NCBI RefSeq assembly: GCF_040954835.1
Contig: NC_090716.1
Coordinates: 9,750,775 to 9,814,774 of the forward strand
From: Lepisosteus oculatus
Lineage: Eukaryota; Chordata; Actinopteri; Semionotiformes; Lepisosteidae
Length of the DNA stretch: 64,000 nucleotides
Direction: 5' to 3'
Part shown: piece by piece, positions 1 through 15,370 of the stretch
Numbering within the stretch: the stretch's first letter is position 1
How the letters are laid out: every line of letters begins with the position of its first letter
The notes under the pieces: generated by a model
The model's input: the letters and a program-made list of their open reading frames with translations, nothing else
Told to the model about the DNA's origin: nothing
Databases searched by the model: none
Translations under genes and position numbers: made by a program

Positions 1-167
1 GTCTAGCTAGTGATAAGATTCCCAGCTGGCTGAGCTCTTCCAGTGTTGGGTAGGTTTGAAAGTGGCCAGGAATGCCTCAGCTTCCTATCTGACAGTGATG
101 CTTTCAGCTTGTCTGGTGCATGTGAACTTGCTGTGTTAAAGGGAGAGTTGCATCTGTCCTCCCTCTG

Positions 168-695
168 ATGCCTGTGCCCTGCTGATGTCACTGTGCTCAA
201 GGAGGGAGAGTTAGATGATGGCTTGGCAGCGCATGTTTCACATTGACATGGATTCTGCCTTCCTCTCTCCTGGGCTAATATGAGAGGTATAGTTTCAGTG
301 ACCTGACTTGCTTTAAAAAAATAAAAAACAGAATTGAAAAAGAGGATATTAAAATGTTCAGTAAGAATGTCTGCAAATGAAAAAACAACAATCAATCAAC
401 ACAATATACAGTACAGTAACTATACAAAGATATGCCTGTGCCCTGCTGATGTCACTGTGCTCAAGGAGGGAGAGTTAGATGATGGCTTGGCAGCGCATGT
501 TTCACATTGACATGGATTCTGCCTTCCTCTCTCCTGGGCTAATATGAGAGGTATAGTTTCAGTGACCTGACTTGCTTTAAAAAAATAAAAAACAGAATTG
601 AAAAAGAGGATATTAAAATGTTCAGTAAGAATGTCTGCAAATGAAAAAACAACAATCAATCAACACAATATACAGTACAGTAACTATACAAAGAT
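168..695. repeat. Perfect 264-bp direct tandem duplication
   Basis: The segment from about 168 to 431 is repeated head-to-tail at 432 to about 695. By eye the copies are identical, including the A-rich tract (at about 313 and 577) and the closing 'tatacaaagatat'. No flanking homology remains visible beyond the unit. It lies in the intron upstream of the first NRIP3 exon seen here. It is either a very recent tandem duplication or an assembly artefact; no coding content was recognised. Confidence 0.93.
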
Positions 696-916
696 ATATA
701 CAGTTAATACTCTTACATAAGTTTACCAGAATTTTGCACATTACTCTGTTATACCTCAAATAAAGTGCATATGAAGGTAAGTGAGCCTTGTTAATTTGGG
801 TGTTATATCCAACTGCTTTCATTATGTTTGTGATTGGTTAATTTTGATGACAGCATCTCTGTGTAGAGACAAAGCAAAGAATTGCTAGTATTAAAGGCAG
901 TTATTCATTTTTACAG

Positions 917-3900
917 CAGCCACACAACATCCTTCAGAGACGACTACTGGAAACAAACCTGTCGAGATTTCGAATGAACAACCGTGGAACAAGGCTCCCA
1001 AACAATGCAATACATGCACAGAGCAATGGTTTTCATCACAGCAAACCAGAGGGCATAACAGTACCAGAGGAAGAGGACCTCATATTTGTGTGTTGCAAGG
1101 TAACAACACATTTTAAGAACTCAGTCAGAGTAGATATAAGCAGTGTTGACTGCTAAACAAGGTAATACAGCAGCATTGTTGTATTTTTTCAGAAGCCTAT
1201 CTTAAAAAGATTGGGAAACTTGTAGAGAAGGTAAACAAGCAATATGAAATAAAACCTTGTAATTTATTTGGGTAATTTTTTTAATCTTAAGTGCAGCACC
1301 TCCGTATTTGAAGATTCATGGTACACGTGGTGTCCTGTACCTCCTGTTTGTTTTGAAAGTGTAAGCAAGTGACTCTAAAGCTTTATGTTTACCTATATCA
1401 TATTTTTCCCTTAATATTGCTTTTATCTGACCTTTTATTCAAAGTATGCAGGGGTTCTTGGGTTGTTTTTATGGTGTCCAACAAATGCTGGCTGCTCTAA
1501 TCGGACATTCTGTGTAACCCACGGTAAAGTTTGAATGAATACATTCCAGTCAACCTTGGGACATTAGGATATCCTACTTTTCCTGTGACCTTCAGAGATT
1601 CTGAGTGAGGATTATTACACCAGCTGTCTTGGGCATTTACTGGCAAATATGAAAAAAGACCAGGCGTTTGTTGCTGCTAAAGGTGAAAATGCTGGTATCT
1701 CTGTTTTTATTAGCTAATGTGAAAAATAATAATGTAGTGGTAGTGCAGTTTCTGCTATTTAATGCAGCTTTAATGTAATTTTAATAGTCCCGTTCTGCTG
1801 ATTTATGGTTTCATTAAATCAATAGAGAAATGTTCTCTATTTAACTAATCTCATTTCCCCTGCTCCCAACAGTGCTCTGGGAGGGAGATTAAGGTCCTGA
1901 TTGACACTGGCTGCAAGTATAACTTCATTTCCACTGCGTGTCTGGACAGACTCGGGTATGCATCGCAAACAATTGGATAAGAAAAAAATCATCACCAATT
2001 CTTTTGTGTCAGCTCACCTGGTGGAATAGCCCGTTGTGTGATTGTTTTATCTGGGCACCTATTTGCAAACCGATGGAGGTTCAGCACCAATTGGAGAAGC
2101 AGCACATCCCTCACACACTCTGTCGCTGTGACCAGAGAGGGCCCTGGCCAACTTCTCCCAGCCTCCCCCTCGGTGGCACTCAGACACTCATGTGCCATCT
2201 ACTCAGGGAATCCCAGTTGGCTAATGACAAGACTCAGGCTCGAACCTGCAGCTCCTGGACTACAGAGCTCTACCTGTGCACGAGCAAGCATCTATACTGG
2301 TTGAGTCACTTGGGAGCCAGGGTTTTCCTTATTATACACTCCCTTTACCTCTCTGCAAAATATTTGTTCTCCAAAACAATCTGTTAGTATTCTGCTCATA
2401 GAATGGTCTTTGTGCTACACATCTAGTGGCTTGTCACCATTATGTAGTACGATGTTTACTGTTTTTTTAAATTCAGCAACAGTTTTGATGGCAGTAAAGT
2501 GTCTGAAAACCACGGGTTGAATTTGTTTCACTGAAAGATCAATGCAACTACTACTTATATAATTTTATTTACAAATTGCAAGATTTCAGACTTCATTGAG
2601 AGTGCTTTTCTGGCTCAGACTCAAAGGGGATTAGGTGGATCATTTAATAAAAAAAGGATAAAAAGTTCCTTTAAGAAAATTGGCAATTATTTTTACAATG
2701 ATATCACCCAATCTAGAATTGCAAACTGTGTCTTTACGTCTGAACAATTACCTCTGGATCACCTCTGCACCCACATTGAGAGATAGAGGAATAGCAAACC
2801 AATATTTACTATTGAGATAATGATGGGTAATTGGTCCTGTATATCTAAGGCTTGTGTTTCCATCCATAAAACAAGTAGCTAATGTGTATTTTTACCTTTT
2901 CAGTTTAAAGGAATCTGTCAATGCGAACAAAATTGAAACAGACAACCTCCTGTTTTCACATCGTTTCCAAGCCATGGGACAGATTGAGAAAGTGTCTCTG
3001 ATGATTGGGCATGTGAAGGTCGACTGCTCAGTAATTGTTGTAGGTGAGTTTAAAAAGTACCAAAGTCTGTAATATTATATGTTAAATCATGACTGCTGAG
3101 AATTATTAAGTGTAGGCAAAAAGACTACACTTAATGTTCAATCTCTCTGAACTTTCATGCAGTGATCTGAATATTGACTGCAAGTGTGGTGGAATCCTGT
3201 AATTTAGAAATGTATTGATACAATATACATGATGACTGTGGCAGTTCTGATACAGTTTAAATTAATTCATTTTACAGAAAATGACAGGAACTTTATGTCA
3301 CTGGGCAGTAAAACTCTGAAGTCATTGAAGGTAAGAAAGCTGTTCATATTTCCAATTACAGATAACTAATGGTCTCTGGAGAGCTAAACCCCCAAAACTG
3401 TAGTAGTATGGTTTACATTGCTGTCTGAAGGCAGAATGTATTGCCTTCTAATAAGGAATTTGATGCCATAACAACTACAGCATATGTTTTTTTATTTTGC
3501 TACATTACACTTAATGCAGTTGTGTTCTGTCATGTGTGCTTTACTTATTTTTTACAGCTTTATTAGAGTTAAACCTGTAGCAGCTTCCTATATTATGATG
3601 TTATACTGCTCTGTAAATAAACTTGATTTCATCTTCATCACAGCCCAAAAAACTATTTTTTGTTACTTAATTAATTTTGTTATGATTTCCACTAGAAAAA
3701 CACTAGATAAAATAGTTTTCTTAACTTTTTTTTTTCTGTTCACTATGGTTTATTTTAATTATGTTTTACAGGCTGTCCAGCATTAACAGTGCCTATATGA
3801 GTGATTTATCCATTTATCTCTTTTATGTTTTTCTCTGAATATACAAAACCTTTTATAGATGTTTTGACATCTTCTTTCAGTGTGTGATTGACACAGAAAA

Positions 3901-4003
3901 GCGAGTCTTAGTTCTGGGCAGAGTGGAAAAGGATCAAGTTCAGTTTGTTGATGGTAAAGACGAATCGCAAGGAGACAGGTTAGTACATGTCAACTTCAGC
4001 TGA
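917..4003 (+). CDS. NRIP3: Nuclear receptor-interacting protein 3, 3' exons (5' end outside window)
   Basis: Coding exons are 917-1099, 1873-1955, 2904-3043, 3278-3330 and 3881-4003, all with GT-AG borders and matching phases (0, 2, 1, 0); together 193 residues plus stop. Exon 1 here encodes 'QPHNILQRRLLETNLSRFR', close to the human NRIP3 segment around 'PHNILQRRLMETNLSKLR'. Exon 2 carries 'VLIDTGCKYNFIS', the D-T-G active-site signature of a retropepsin-like aspartyl protease fold. Exons 3-4 cover the rest of that fold (GQIEKVSLMIGHVKVDC). The NRIP2/NRIP3 family binds nuclear receptors or has protease-like domains; catalysis by NRIP3 is not established. The N-terminal exons must lie left of the window, as only the last part of the roughly 240-residue family length is present. 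The C-terminus is ambiguous: reading on past GACAG at 3978 gives a stop at 4001-4003, while splicing there to an acceptor at about 4289 would give a short SSPGI tail and stop. Confidence 0.9.
2030..2325 (-). repeat. tRNA-derived SINE copy (family A)
   Basis: Read on the minus strand, the copy starts with a tRNA-like head: an A-box-like 'GGTAGAGCTCTGTAGTCC' and a B box 'GGTTCGAGCC' (plus strand near 2250). A body shared with copies at about 14.77, 15.83 and 49.3 kb follows. It lies in the intron after the NRIP3 DTG exon. Long reading frames on both strands here are a by-product of its GC content, not genes. Confidence 0.7.
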
Positions 4004-6480
4004 TGTCAGGATTGCTTTAATTTTTCTACTGTTCTATTTTATGATCTTCTCAGCTCCTGTTTCGTAGATTTTGTAATAGTCTGATACACAAAGAAAGTTC
4101 TACATTGTCTTTTTAACATTATTTATTTAGATTTTATTTTAAAATATTTTTAAGTCCCATAAATGCATTTTGGAACTGTTTTCTTTCAAGGCCCATGATG
4201 AATGTTTAGAGACATTTGTATTCTGGAGAATACATAAAGAAGTACTTTAATAAATCAATTTTGTTCTTTTTTCTCTCTCTACTAATCAGCTCTCCTGGAA
4301 TTTGAAACACAGTTTTCTCAGCACATGACTGCCAGCACTAACATATACAATCTGTGCACAGTTGCTTAATTAGAATTCACACAAACATTCACAAAGCCTG
4401 CAGTCTGCCATCACAGTTCCTCCATTTTTCCATTGCAAATCAGTCCCTTATTTTCTTATCTGCTTGTGGCCATGATGAATTACATATAATAGCAAGTGTC
4501 ATGTTAATGATGTCATCTTCATGCATTGTAGTACATACTGGTTTACTATATATATGGACCACAAAAAAACCAATGGAGCACATTTACAGTATTTATGAAG
4601 TTTATCATGCTGTAACATAGAATTGTAATATTGCTTAAGGTTTCTTATATGAAAAGCTGCTTTGGCTTTTAGCAACAATTTTAAAGACGTTTTTTAAAAT
4701 TAAGCCAGATGTATCACATTCTTGTATTTCCAAGTACAGAAAATTCAAAAAATGTTCCGTAAATGTAACTGGCTTATCAAAGACATTGTGTTTTTATATA
4801 GCAGGATGAAGAAGGCTAGTGGTTATTTTAAACTGCTTTGACTGAGCTCCTGTTACTGCACGAACAGGTTCACAAAGAACCAAAGTTATAATTTTCAATA
4901 TTGATAGAACCGTTTCTACATTCTGTTCGTAGGAAGACTGTGGATAAAAAATATATAAAGCAGAGTTATATCACAGACTGTAACCACACTTTAAAGCTTT
5001 TTTAACAGTTTTGATTTATTTACACCAGCTCTACCTTTCAGCTTAGTGCCTGTATTTTCACATTTGTAGAGAGAGGTATTTACTTCTATATTAGGAGCTG
5101 TATTTCTAGTCCTATTTAAGCAACTATTGGTTTGTATTAGTTTATAAAAGCCACATATAGATGAATTTTTGTGAATGTATTTTGATAACTTGAGATTTAT
5201 AGCACAGATAACACATATGGTGTAATGTTGTTAATATGATTAATTGTTATTGTATCAACCAAAGTGAAAAATTTAAGGTGACTTTCTGAGTATTTTTATG
5301 TGTTCAAATAAATAGAGTTTTGGTGCAGCAGTCATTGAGAGTTAACGTTAGCTTTTTGATCTGGACATAGCTGCCTAAGTTAAAAGTGGACTCTGTTGTT
5401 TGTCTTTAAAGTATGATTAGCTCTTATGCTTGAAATAAAAATCATATTAAGTGCAATTCTGCTTTATTGCGTCTTCATTATTAGAAAGCATTTTGTGATT
5501 AGTAGATTATAAAAATAATTATACTGTAAGATTTCATGTACTACACCTTGCCTCATTTGATATAATGTTTAATAACACCAAAGCACACATTTTAAACACT
5601 GATTCTTTAGGGACAATACATTAAAATAACATCAAGTAAACAGTATACAGGTATCATGTAAATAGGTATAGTTTTCTGAATGATTAATTAAGTTATTTAA
5701 TGATTAAAAAGGAATATTCATTTATTGTTACAAATGTATTTTGGTGGTAACATTAGTCATAGTTATCAATAGGCTACTGAACCTCTCTTACAGTGTCCAT
5801 ACAAAAAAAAAACTAATGACCATCTTCAGACACCATTAATTCCAGCGATGAGCTAACTCTTGCCTTAATGTGTCTATAGCAGTGCATTACAGATAATTTT
5901 CAAGTAACAATGTGTTTTTAATAGAAATAAATCTTAAATTTTTAGAGAAAAATGTCAAGTTTTGAGACCAATAACAGTGTTTCTGCAGGGCTATTATTTG
6001 CAATGCTTTGGAGTGAAATATGCTCAGCCTTCTTTTATTAAATTGCATTGATTAGAGCTTTTGTTGGGTAATGAAAGCTAGCACTGTTACTTTTGACTAA
6101 GGTAGAAGAAGTATTGATAGTCATGAAACACAGACCCATGTAGCAAAGGCACTCTGAGCTCTTCATTCAGCTGCTGAAGAGGCAATCTAGGGGAACACTA
6201 TGAAAGATGCACTAAGGACAGTAATGGACAACAGCATTACAACGTAATTAACCAGAGTGTGGCACAAAAGCAGGTCTAACATTTACAATGCTCCATCATA
6301 TCAAAAATGGACAGGCCCACATGGCTCCTGACAGTAAAAGTACTGGCAACATAACAATACAACAACCAAAAGAAGAAAGGGAAAGGGATAATTATGATGT
6401 ATTGCTTTTTGTGTATCACATATAATATAGACAACTCTATACATTTAGAAATGCTCAATTAATCTAAATTTAGAAACACC
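4004..6480. other. NRIP3 3' UTR and AT-rich intergenic DNA
   Basis: Low-complexity AT-rich sequence with the NRIP3 polyadenylation signals in its first part. No protein homology, splice-supported exon or RNA gene was recognised. A small hairpin-like motif at 4848-4877 recurs near 28.69 kb. Confidence 0.6.
4249..5439 (+). promoter_or_regulatory. Candidate NRIP3 polyadenylation signals
   Basis: Canonical AATAAA hexamers occur at 4249-4254, 5307-5312 and 5434-5439, after the NRIP3 stop codon. If the terminal exon is the spliced form starting near 4289, only the two later signals can serve it. Which is used cannot be decided from sequence. Confidence 0.4.
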
Positions 6481-6489
6481 TCTTTAAGA

Positions 6490-6725
6490 TTAAGAAGCTC
6501 GAGGATGGGATGGGAAGAACTGAATCCCTGCTGCCGGTTTGCCTGATGTTGATTTCCGGAGGTGACACTGACGGTCTGGCCATGGGAGTGGCCAGCTGAT
6601 TTCCCTCTTGTTCCGTGGTCCCGGCTCTGAGTCTCCACAGGCCGACAGGTCCCAGGAAACTCGCTGCCGACTCCAGAGCTGGCAGCACTGAGAACACGAG
6701 CGGACAAGATGAACAGGTCACAGAC
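6490..6725. other. Isolated GC-rich block, unidentified
   Basis: About 235 bp of markedly higher GC, with several CpG sites, inside very AT-rich surroundings. Two overlapping minus-strand frames stay open for 82-93 codons, but neither resembles a known protein and neither has convincing splice sites. It may be an old repeat or a fragment of an unrecognised gene. Confidence 0.35.
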
Positions 6726-9700
6726 AGGGGTCTAAAGCAATAAATATTCAATATGATGGGTTGTTACTGAAGAATTGGTGCTTAGTTAAAAGCAGAATTA
6801 ATACATTGATTTACGAGTATAGTTCTTGTTTTTCATCCAGAAGTACACCGTGGCCTGCACCAATATTGGGGATGATAATAGCTTTATTTCTTCTTGTCCC
6901 CATGAGGGTGATTTTCTCTATATCTTAGTTATGTAAAATAAATTAGACATTTTTGTTACAGTCTGTTAAAGTTTGCTTTTAATGTAGTGCAACATAGTCC
7001 TTTAAGGTCTCTAAAAAAAAAGTTGAGTGTTATGGACATATTCCCTACTGTATTTTCTAACTTTCATTGCCAAAAGAAAGGGAACCATTTTTATATGTGA
7101 CATCAATGTCAATGTCACATTGTAGCGATGAATGGTCAATTACCTAAGCACGTTTCCTTAAAGGTTCACTTGTTGGGAGCAGGTACATAAAATATCAAAC
7201 ATCATTTGGTGCTTTTAAGTAAAAACTAAAAAAAACATTTTGCTTACAAGCACCCACACACTCATACTTTGTTACTTGGATTATTACATCGTATTGCATA
7301 CTTCAGTTTTGTGACTGGGATTTTTAAGTGCTGAGAAGTTGTATATTATATGTATTTTAGCTGTTTCCTGCTTTACCCCTGGTTAATAAAATTACTATGT
7401 GATCTTACAGTGCCAAGAAAAATAAAGAAAAGAAAATATGTAGAAACAATTTAAAGACACAAAGATGCCATATCTGCTTTTTTGCCCAGAATAAAGTAAA
7501 AGAACTCTTAACCAAAACATGGGAAGAGTTTTGGTCAAGTTGAATCATTGGGCATGAAGTTGAAACATCAGCAACAGTGAGGAAAGGTGTTTAATAAGTG
7601 TGAACAAGCCTGGGGTCTGATATCTGCTTTTGTTATGACTTTACAAGTCTAAGATTATTCTGTCACAGCTGCAGGGGGCTGATATTGCCACTACTATACA
7701 TGATGAGTGAATTCTTCTATCATATCCTAATTGCCAAATGTACTGTTATTTAAAATAAAAAGTCATTATGGGTTCTGAATTATCTGATAGCAGAAAAAAC
7801 AATGCTAAAAGGGATATTGCAAAACCGTAACAACAGTAAAATCATAAAGAATTAGAACATTATGAATGTCTCATGGTTATCTGCATTTTTTGGGGGGGAT
7901 ATCTAATGGAAATGAGATTATTTTCCAGGTGGACATCCACATGACTGAAATGTACATGATGTTAGATCAAAATGAGCATGTATTACATTGCTTTAATAGC
8001 TCTGGTAATAACACGAGGATGAGACATTAGAAATTAAACAAAACAATAGCTTGGTGAAGAAAAATAAAGTATTTTTTTCAGTACTGTGCTTTATATCTTT
8101 CCTTATCATTTTGAGACAATGTCACCATCCCTCCAAGGACTGTTGAGTGTTATGAGTATAAGAAAGGAGATCATTCTCTGACCATCTCTCTCATTTGGCT
8201 GCAAGTACTGTACCTATTTTGAACTGAGAATCTTACCCAGCCATTTCATGAAAGCAGCCAGGGTATTAGCTTCAGAAAATGGCTGGCGAGCTTGTTCCAG
8301 ACTCCTAAAACCCTTCATAAAATAAGAAAGTGTCTCCGGTTCGCACGTTCACAGGCACTTCTCCATAGTTTCGACTCAGGCCCCACGATTTGACTTTGTC
8401 AGCGCCTTTGTGAATTTTGAATATTTGAATCCGGCGCCCTTTGTCTAATCTTCTGTATTCAAAACTAAACAGATTGAGTTAATTTCCTGAAATTGTAAAC
8501 TCCTGATTTGGGCTCTGCCTGTACTGTACCCTACTATAATTACAGTTCTCTAAAGATATTAGAAACTTCCCTTGACTGCTGCCTGTGTTCTTCACACCCT
8601 GACACCTGCCCACACTGTTGCAATGTCAGAAGCAAATACCTCTGCTGAGTGTATTTATAATTAAAAAGCATACACTGTCTTCCTGTTAGCCGGAGCCATC
8701 TGATTAAATACCCAGAAGTAGGCCTGGGGAGCAAAACACCATGAAATTAAGTTTCCAGTGCAGAACACAACAGGTGAGAAAAATGGACAACTTCATTCAG
8801 ACAGCTCCTCCCTCCCTTTTTAGAAATTGTATTGCAAACACCAATTTCTCCAAATTGAGCTCTTTTTTGGACTGAGAATGGATGCCGCATTTGCTACATA
8901 AATGTAGGAAGTGGTTCAAGATCGCCCAGTAGCTATTGACTGCAGCAGCTTGCAATACGTAACAAAGAAGGTCTAAGTTGAGCATTCCATTACAAAGGCT
9001 CCCAATAAAGTGAAGAGCAGCTGCTGATGGTTCTGTTAACTGGGGGTTGGAATGGGCTGTGCTCTGAAAGGTTAGGTCAGTGCTCTTTTGCAGATTCCTA
9101 GTCAGTCTGAAAGAGCAGTAACAAAATACTAATTTAAATGCCTCTGTGCCGGTCTAAAATCCCACTCTATACTACAGTAATATGTTTGCTGTTTAGACAT
9201 AAAAGAATATAATGCATTCAAAAGATCATTCTCAAGTTACATATTTAAAGTCCTTTTTTTGTTTTATTTTTTTAAACTAAATTCAAAGAGGACTGAGACA
9301 TTCTGTTTTTATGCATATTTTAAACAAAATGCAAATAACAGGTAAAACACTCTTGAATGTAGACAGATTCTGATTAAGTGATTTTCAATACAGTATTGTC
9401 ATTATATACAGTATAGATTTGGAAGAACACAGTGGGGACTAAGTGGATTATTGTTCCTTTCTTTCCAAGACTAAATTATATAAATAGAATTGCATAGTCA
9501 CTTATTGTACTATAGTCATTTTTCAGGTGTCTCGATATTGTTACTATTGCCATTGTTAACCCCAGATCAGTCTTGAATGAAAACGTAACAGATTGATGAC
9601 TGTATGGAAGCTGCTATACATGGCTGGTGTGCTGACTAACTAGGGAATAATGCTAAATGAGACCTCCTTTTAAAACAGATTTTCTAACTGGGTCTAAATG

Positions 9701-10640
9701 AAAATTGATTTAGAAAGCCCCTTTCAACTACAATATTTAACTTCAAAATGATGACATGGAAAAAGAATATATTATGAAATGTGTAAGTCGTTTAACATAA
9801 TACTTCTGTAAAGCATTATTACACATTTCCTATCTTCTGAATTTTCAAAGCTCCCTTATTTTATACCTTATTTTCCTGATGCCTCTTGACCTGATGAAAT
9901 GTCTCCCTTCAAAATAATGACTCACAACTCTACACTTCACACACATTAAGGCTGATCTCTCATGCCTGCTTAGACAGTCCAACCAATTTAATACACTTGA
10001 AGCAAGGCATGGGCACTTAAGAGCTACTGAACCCATCTGGTCATAAAAACGAGACAATTAGAAATCTGCAAGGAGCTCTTCAAGAAGTTTAATTGTTTAA
10101 TAGTAAAATGCTAATTAGCATTCAATCAAATTATTTTGAAACTAAGAGGTTATATTAATGAGTTATTCAGTTTAAAATACAAACAAAACACCATAAACAA
10201 CTCTACAGTACATACTGTAAAAGGGCACCTAGTACCTGTTTAAAAGTAATTGATATTGTTCAGCCAAAGTTTTATTTATTGCCAAAAGTTCTAAAGCCTT
10301 TGGTGATAGTTAATTGCAAATCATTTTTATTTTGTTGTTGGAGGGAGGGCTAAGTTATGTGGATGACATACATGGAATATATTCACGTACGTACCATATA
10401 CAGAAAAGAAACATGTTAAGAAACTCTGGAATAATGTGAACCAAGTTATGATTAATAAAATCTGATAGTTCTCAAAATACTGGGTACTGGCTGTGGAGGA
10501 CAGTCATTGTTCTTTTGAATTATTTGCATTCTGCTTGATCCATTGTTTGTTTTTAATTAAGACAGCCTGAAAGCATAACTAATGCTGCAGCTGTCTGTAT
10601 TTATGAATACATTGGTAGGAAATTCTGAGGGATCGGTTTC
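6726..10640. other. AT-rich intergenic stretch
   Basis: No gene was recognised. A segment at about 8270-8470 with several CpGs looks like the degraded end of a mobile element, family unknown. 8530-8760 and 9000-9110 are less AT-rich and could be conserved non-coding DNA, which only cross-species alignment could show. Confidence 0.5.
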
Positions 10641-10647
10641 ATGGAAG

Positions 10648-10661
10648 GTTGCTATGGAAAC
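10648..10661 (+). promoter_or_regulatory. RFX-type X-box
   Basis: The 14-mer GTTGCTATGGAAAC matches the inverted-half-site RFX consensus GTNRCC-N(0-3)-RGYAAC with one mismatch per half. X-boxes are typical of promoters and enhancers of ciliary genes. It is about 700 bp upstream of the orphan exon-like ORF at 11366-11506 and about 1.7 kb upstream of the TMEM9B start. Function is inferred from the motif alone. Confidence 0.55.
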
Positions 10662-11365
10662 AGTACACCTGGGTCCCCTGGAGCTGCTATTCTAGTCTTT
10701 TTTCCACAACTGTTAGGCCTACAACTCCAACTCAATCAATAAAGACGTCAGCTCCCCGAGTACATGAACAGACACCTGTAATGAAGGACGTTACTTATTA
10801 CATGTGCCAGTAGTAGTTCATAGACTACATATAAATAACTTCACACAGTATAGGGTGTAGTCACCTGGGTTAACAGTTGTACCACATGTCTTATAATTTT
10901 CGATTAACAGATGTTTTTCTAAAACCTGGACTTTAACAACATCAAGCTTAAGTGCCAAAATGTTTATTATTCAGCGAGACGGCGTTATTTTCTTTGATTA
11001 TTTTTTAAAATAAATATCGGATAAAGAACATATCCGATATCTGAAAAGTTATTTTATTTGTAAGAATTGAAGATACCTGAAAATCCACCGCAATGACGGG
11101 GATTTAAGGAGCAAAAGGAAGGCCATGTCCGTTAAAAACATAGTAATCCTGCTCTACAATTAAAAGCAATGTATACTTTCACAGGCTTCCCGCTACCGAA
11201 TATAACCTATAGAATAACAGGGGAGTCTTATTGTGTAACACCCAACAAGCAGACGGATTATTCGTGGGACACTGTTTCAAACTCCTGAGACGTAATAAGG
11301 TACATGTAATTATATTTACTCAACCCACTGTGTCAACGTTGATTTAATTAAATGCAATTCGAAAC

Positions 11366-11506
11366 ATGACTGACATGTTTCCAGAAGGAATGATATTTCT
11401 CCGGACTTGTGTGGACGACCGCGATGCAAGCTACATTCAGCTTGGCAGCACCTTTCAAAATAAAAGTACCCGAAACCCTGCGTCAGAAAAAATCATCCTG
11501 AACCAG
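11366..11506 (+). CDS. Orphan exon-like ORF with 5' splice site (unassigned)
   Basis: From ATG 11366, 47 codons stay open to a strong donor, AACCAG|GTAAAG, in phase 0. The peptide starts MTDMFPEGMIFLRTCVDD and has mixed, soluble-protein-like composition. A second in-frame ATG is at 11375. An in-frame TAA lies just upstream, so it would be a first coding exon. I do not recognise the protein. One possible acceptor is near 11671, but that continuation soon stops, so the partner exon is unknown. Alternatives are an alternative TMEM9B first exon (phase-compatible but lacking a signal peptide), a lncRNA exon or chance. Confidence 0.3.
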
Positions 11507-11669
11507 GTAAAGTCACATTTATAGCACAACAACAATTTGTACATCCTCAAAACTAGGTGGAATGTGATAAATACACCCACAGGTAATAAGAAATGGCCGT
11601 TCTTCATTATATATTTTTGCTTTCTTGGAATCTTATTGGTGTTTTTATATCACTTCCTCCTTGCAAATT

Positions 11670-11985
11670 GACACAGAGCTGTGCACTGCTAGACAGAAAA
11701 AAGTCTCATTCCTGACAAAAAACAAATTGTGCCTCTCTAAAAGTAGCTCAGATCTATTCTACAGACCCACAGCTAATAGAAAATCACCTTGTTTTTGTCA
11801 CATACGTTTCTCTGTCAAAACTGCTGATAAGGTTGATAAGACCACCTGCTGTTCCCAGACTGGGACACTGCAGTGATGGACAGGGAGTAGTCTCATTCCC
11901 CTCCCGACCAAACAAAAATTTGTGCCTCTCCAAAAGTGACTCAGATCTGTTCTACAGACCCCCAGCTCATAGTATATAACCATGG
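11670..11985. repeat. Pair of diverged direct repeats
   Basis: Two units of about 110-120 bp, near 11672-11790 and 11862-11980, share several blocks such as TCTCATTCC, TTGTGCCTCTC, CTCAGATCT and TTCTACAGACCC in the same order. They are an old tandem duplication or two neighbouring copies of one mobile element. Family not recognised. Confidence 0.75.
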
Positions 11986-12274
11986 TTTTGCCAGATGAGC
12001 GTCCTTTGCCAATGTTGCTGGGGTTTATAGGGGTCTTTTAGCGGCCGATACTAGATTTGTCTCGAAGGCATGTTATCGCAATGTGGGCATTGTTAACACT
12101 TCACCGGTGGATCATCCATTCTGGTTTGAAATAAAGTTTCAATTTCACACTATTTTCCTTACCGTCTATGGGATAATTGTTTGTATAATAAATGTAAGAC
12201 AAATTTTGACGTATCATACGATACTGTGGTAGTTGAAAGGCTTTTATTTTGATTGAAATTCGGCTATTTACATA

Positions 12275-12445
12275 CACTTCCGGATCATTCCTGTCGCATA
12301 ATGTAGCTTCACGCTACTAGGAAAATGGAGTAAAGAGGAAATGTTTATTGACAACCGCTGATTTTCGGGTTTATATGCGCGTGTTTTGTTTTAATCTATA
12401 ATTAGTATAATTGAACACCGATAATATAATTTAAACTCTGGGAGA
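12275..12445 (+). promoter_or_regulatory. TMEM9B: Likely TMEM9B promoter and 5' UTR
   Basis: An ETS/GABPA-type core, CACTTCCGGAT, lies at 12275-12285, about 160 bp before the TMEM9B start codon, in TATA-less sequence. This is typical of housekeeping promoters. The transcription start is probably between 12300 and 12400; its exact position is not visible. Confidence 0.45.

Positions 12446-15370
<2,925 letters not shown>

Noticed and set aside
1938-2387. 149-codon open frame and overlapping frames on both strands
   Set aside because: It coincides with a tRNA-derived SINE copy and continues past the NRIP3 exon donor at 1956; no protein homology.
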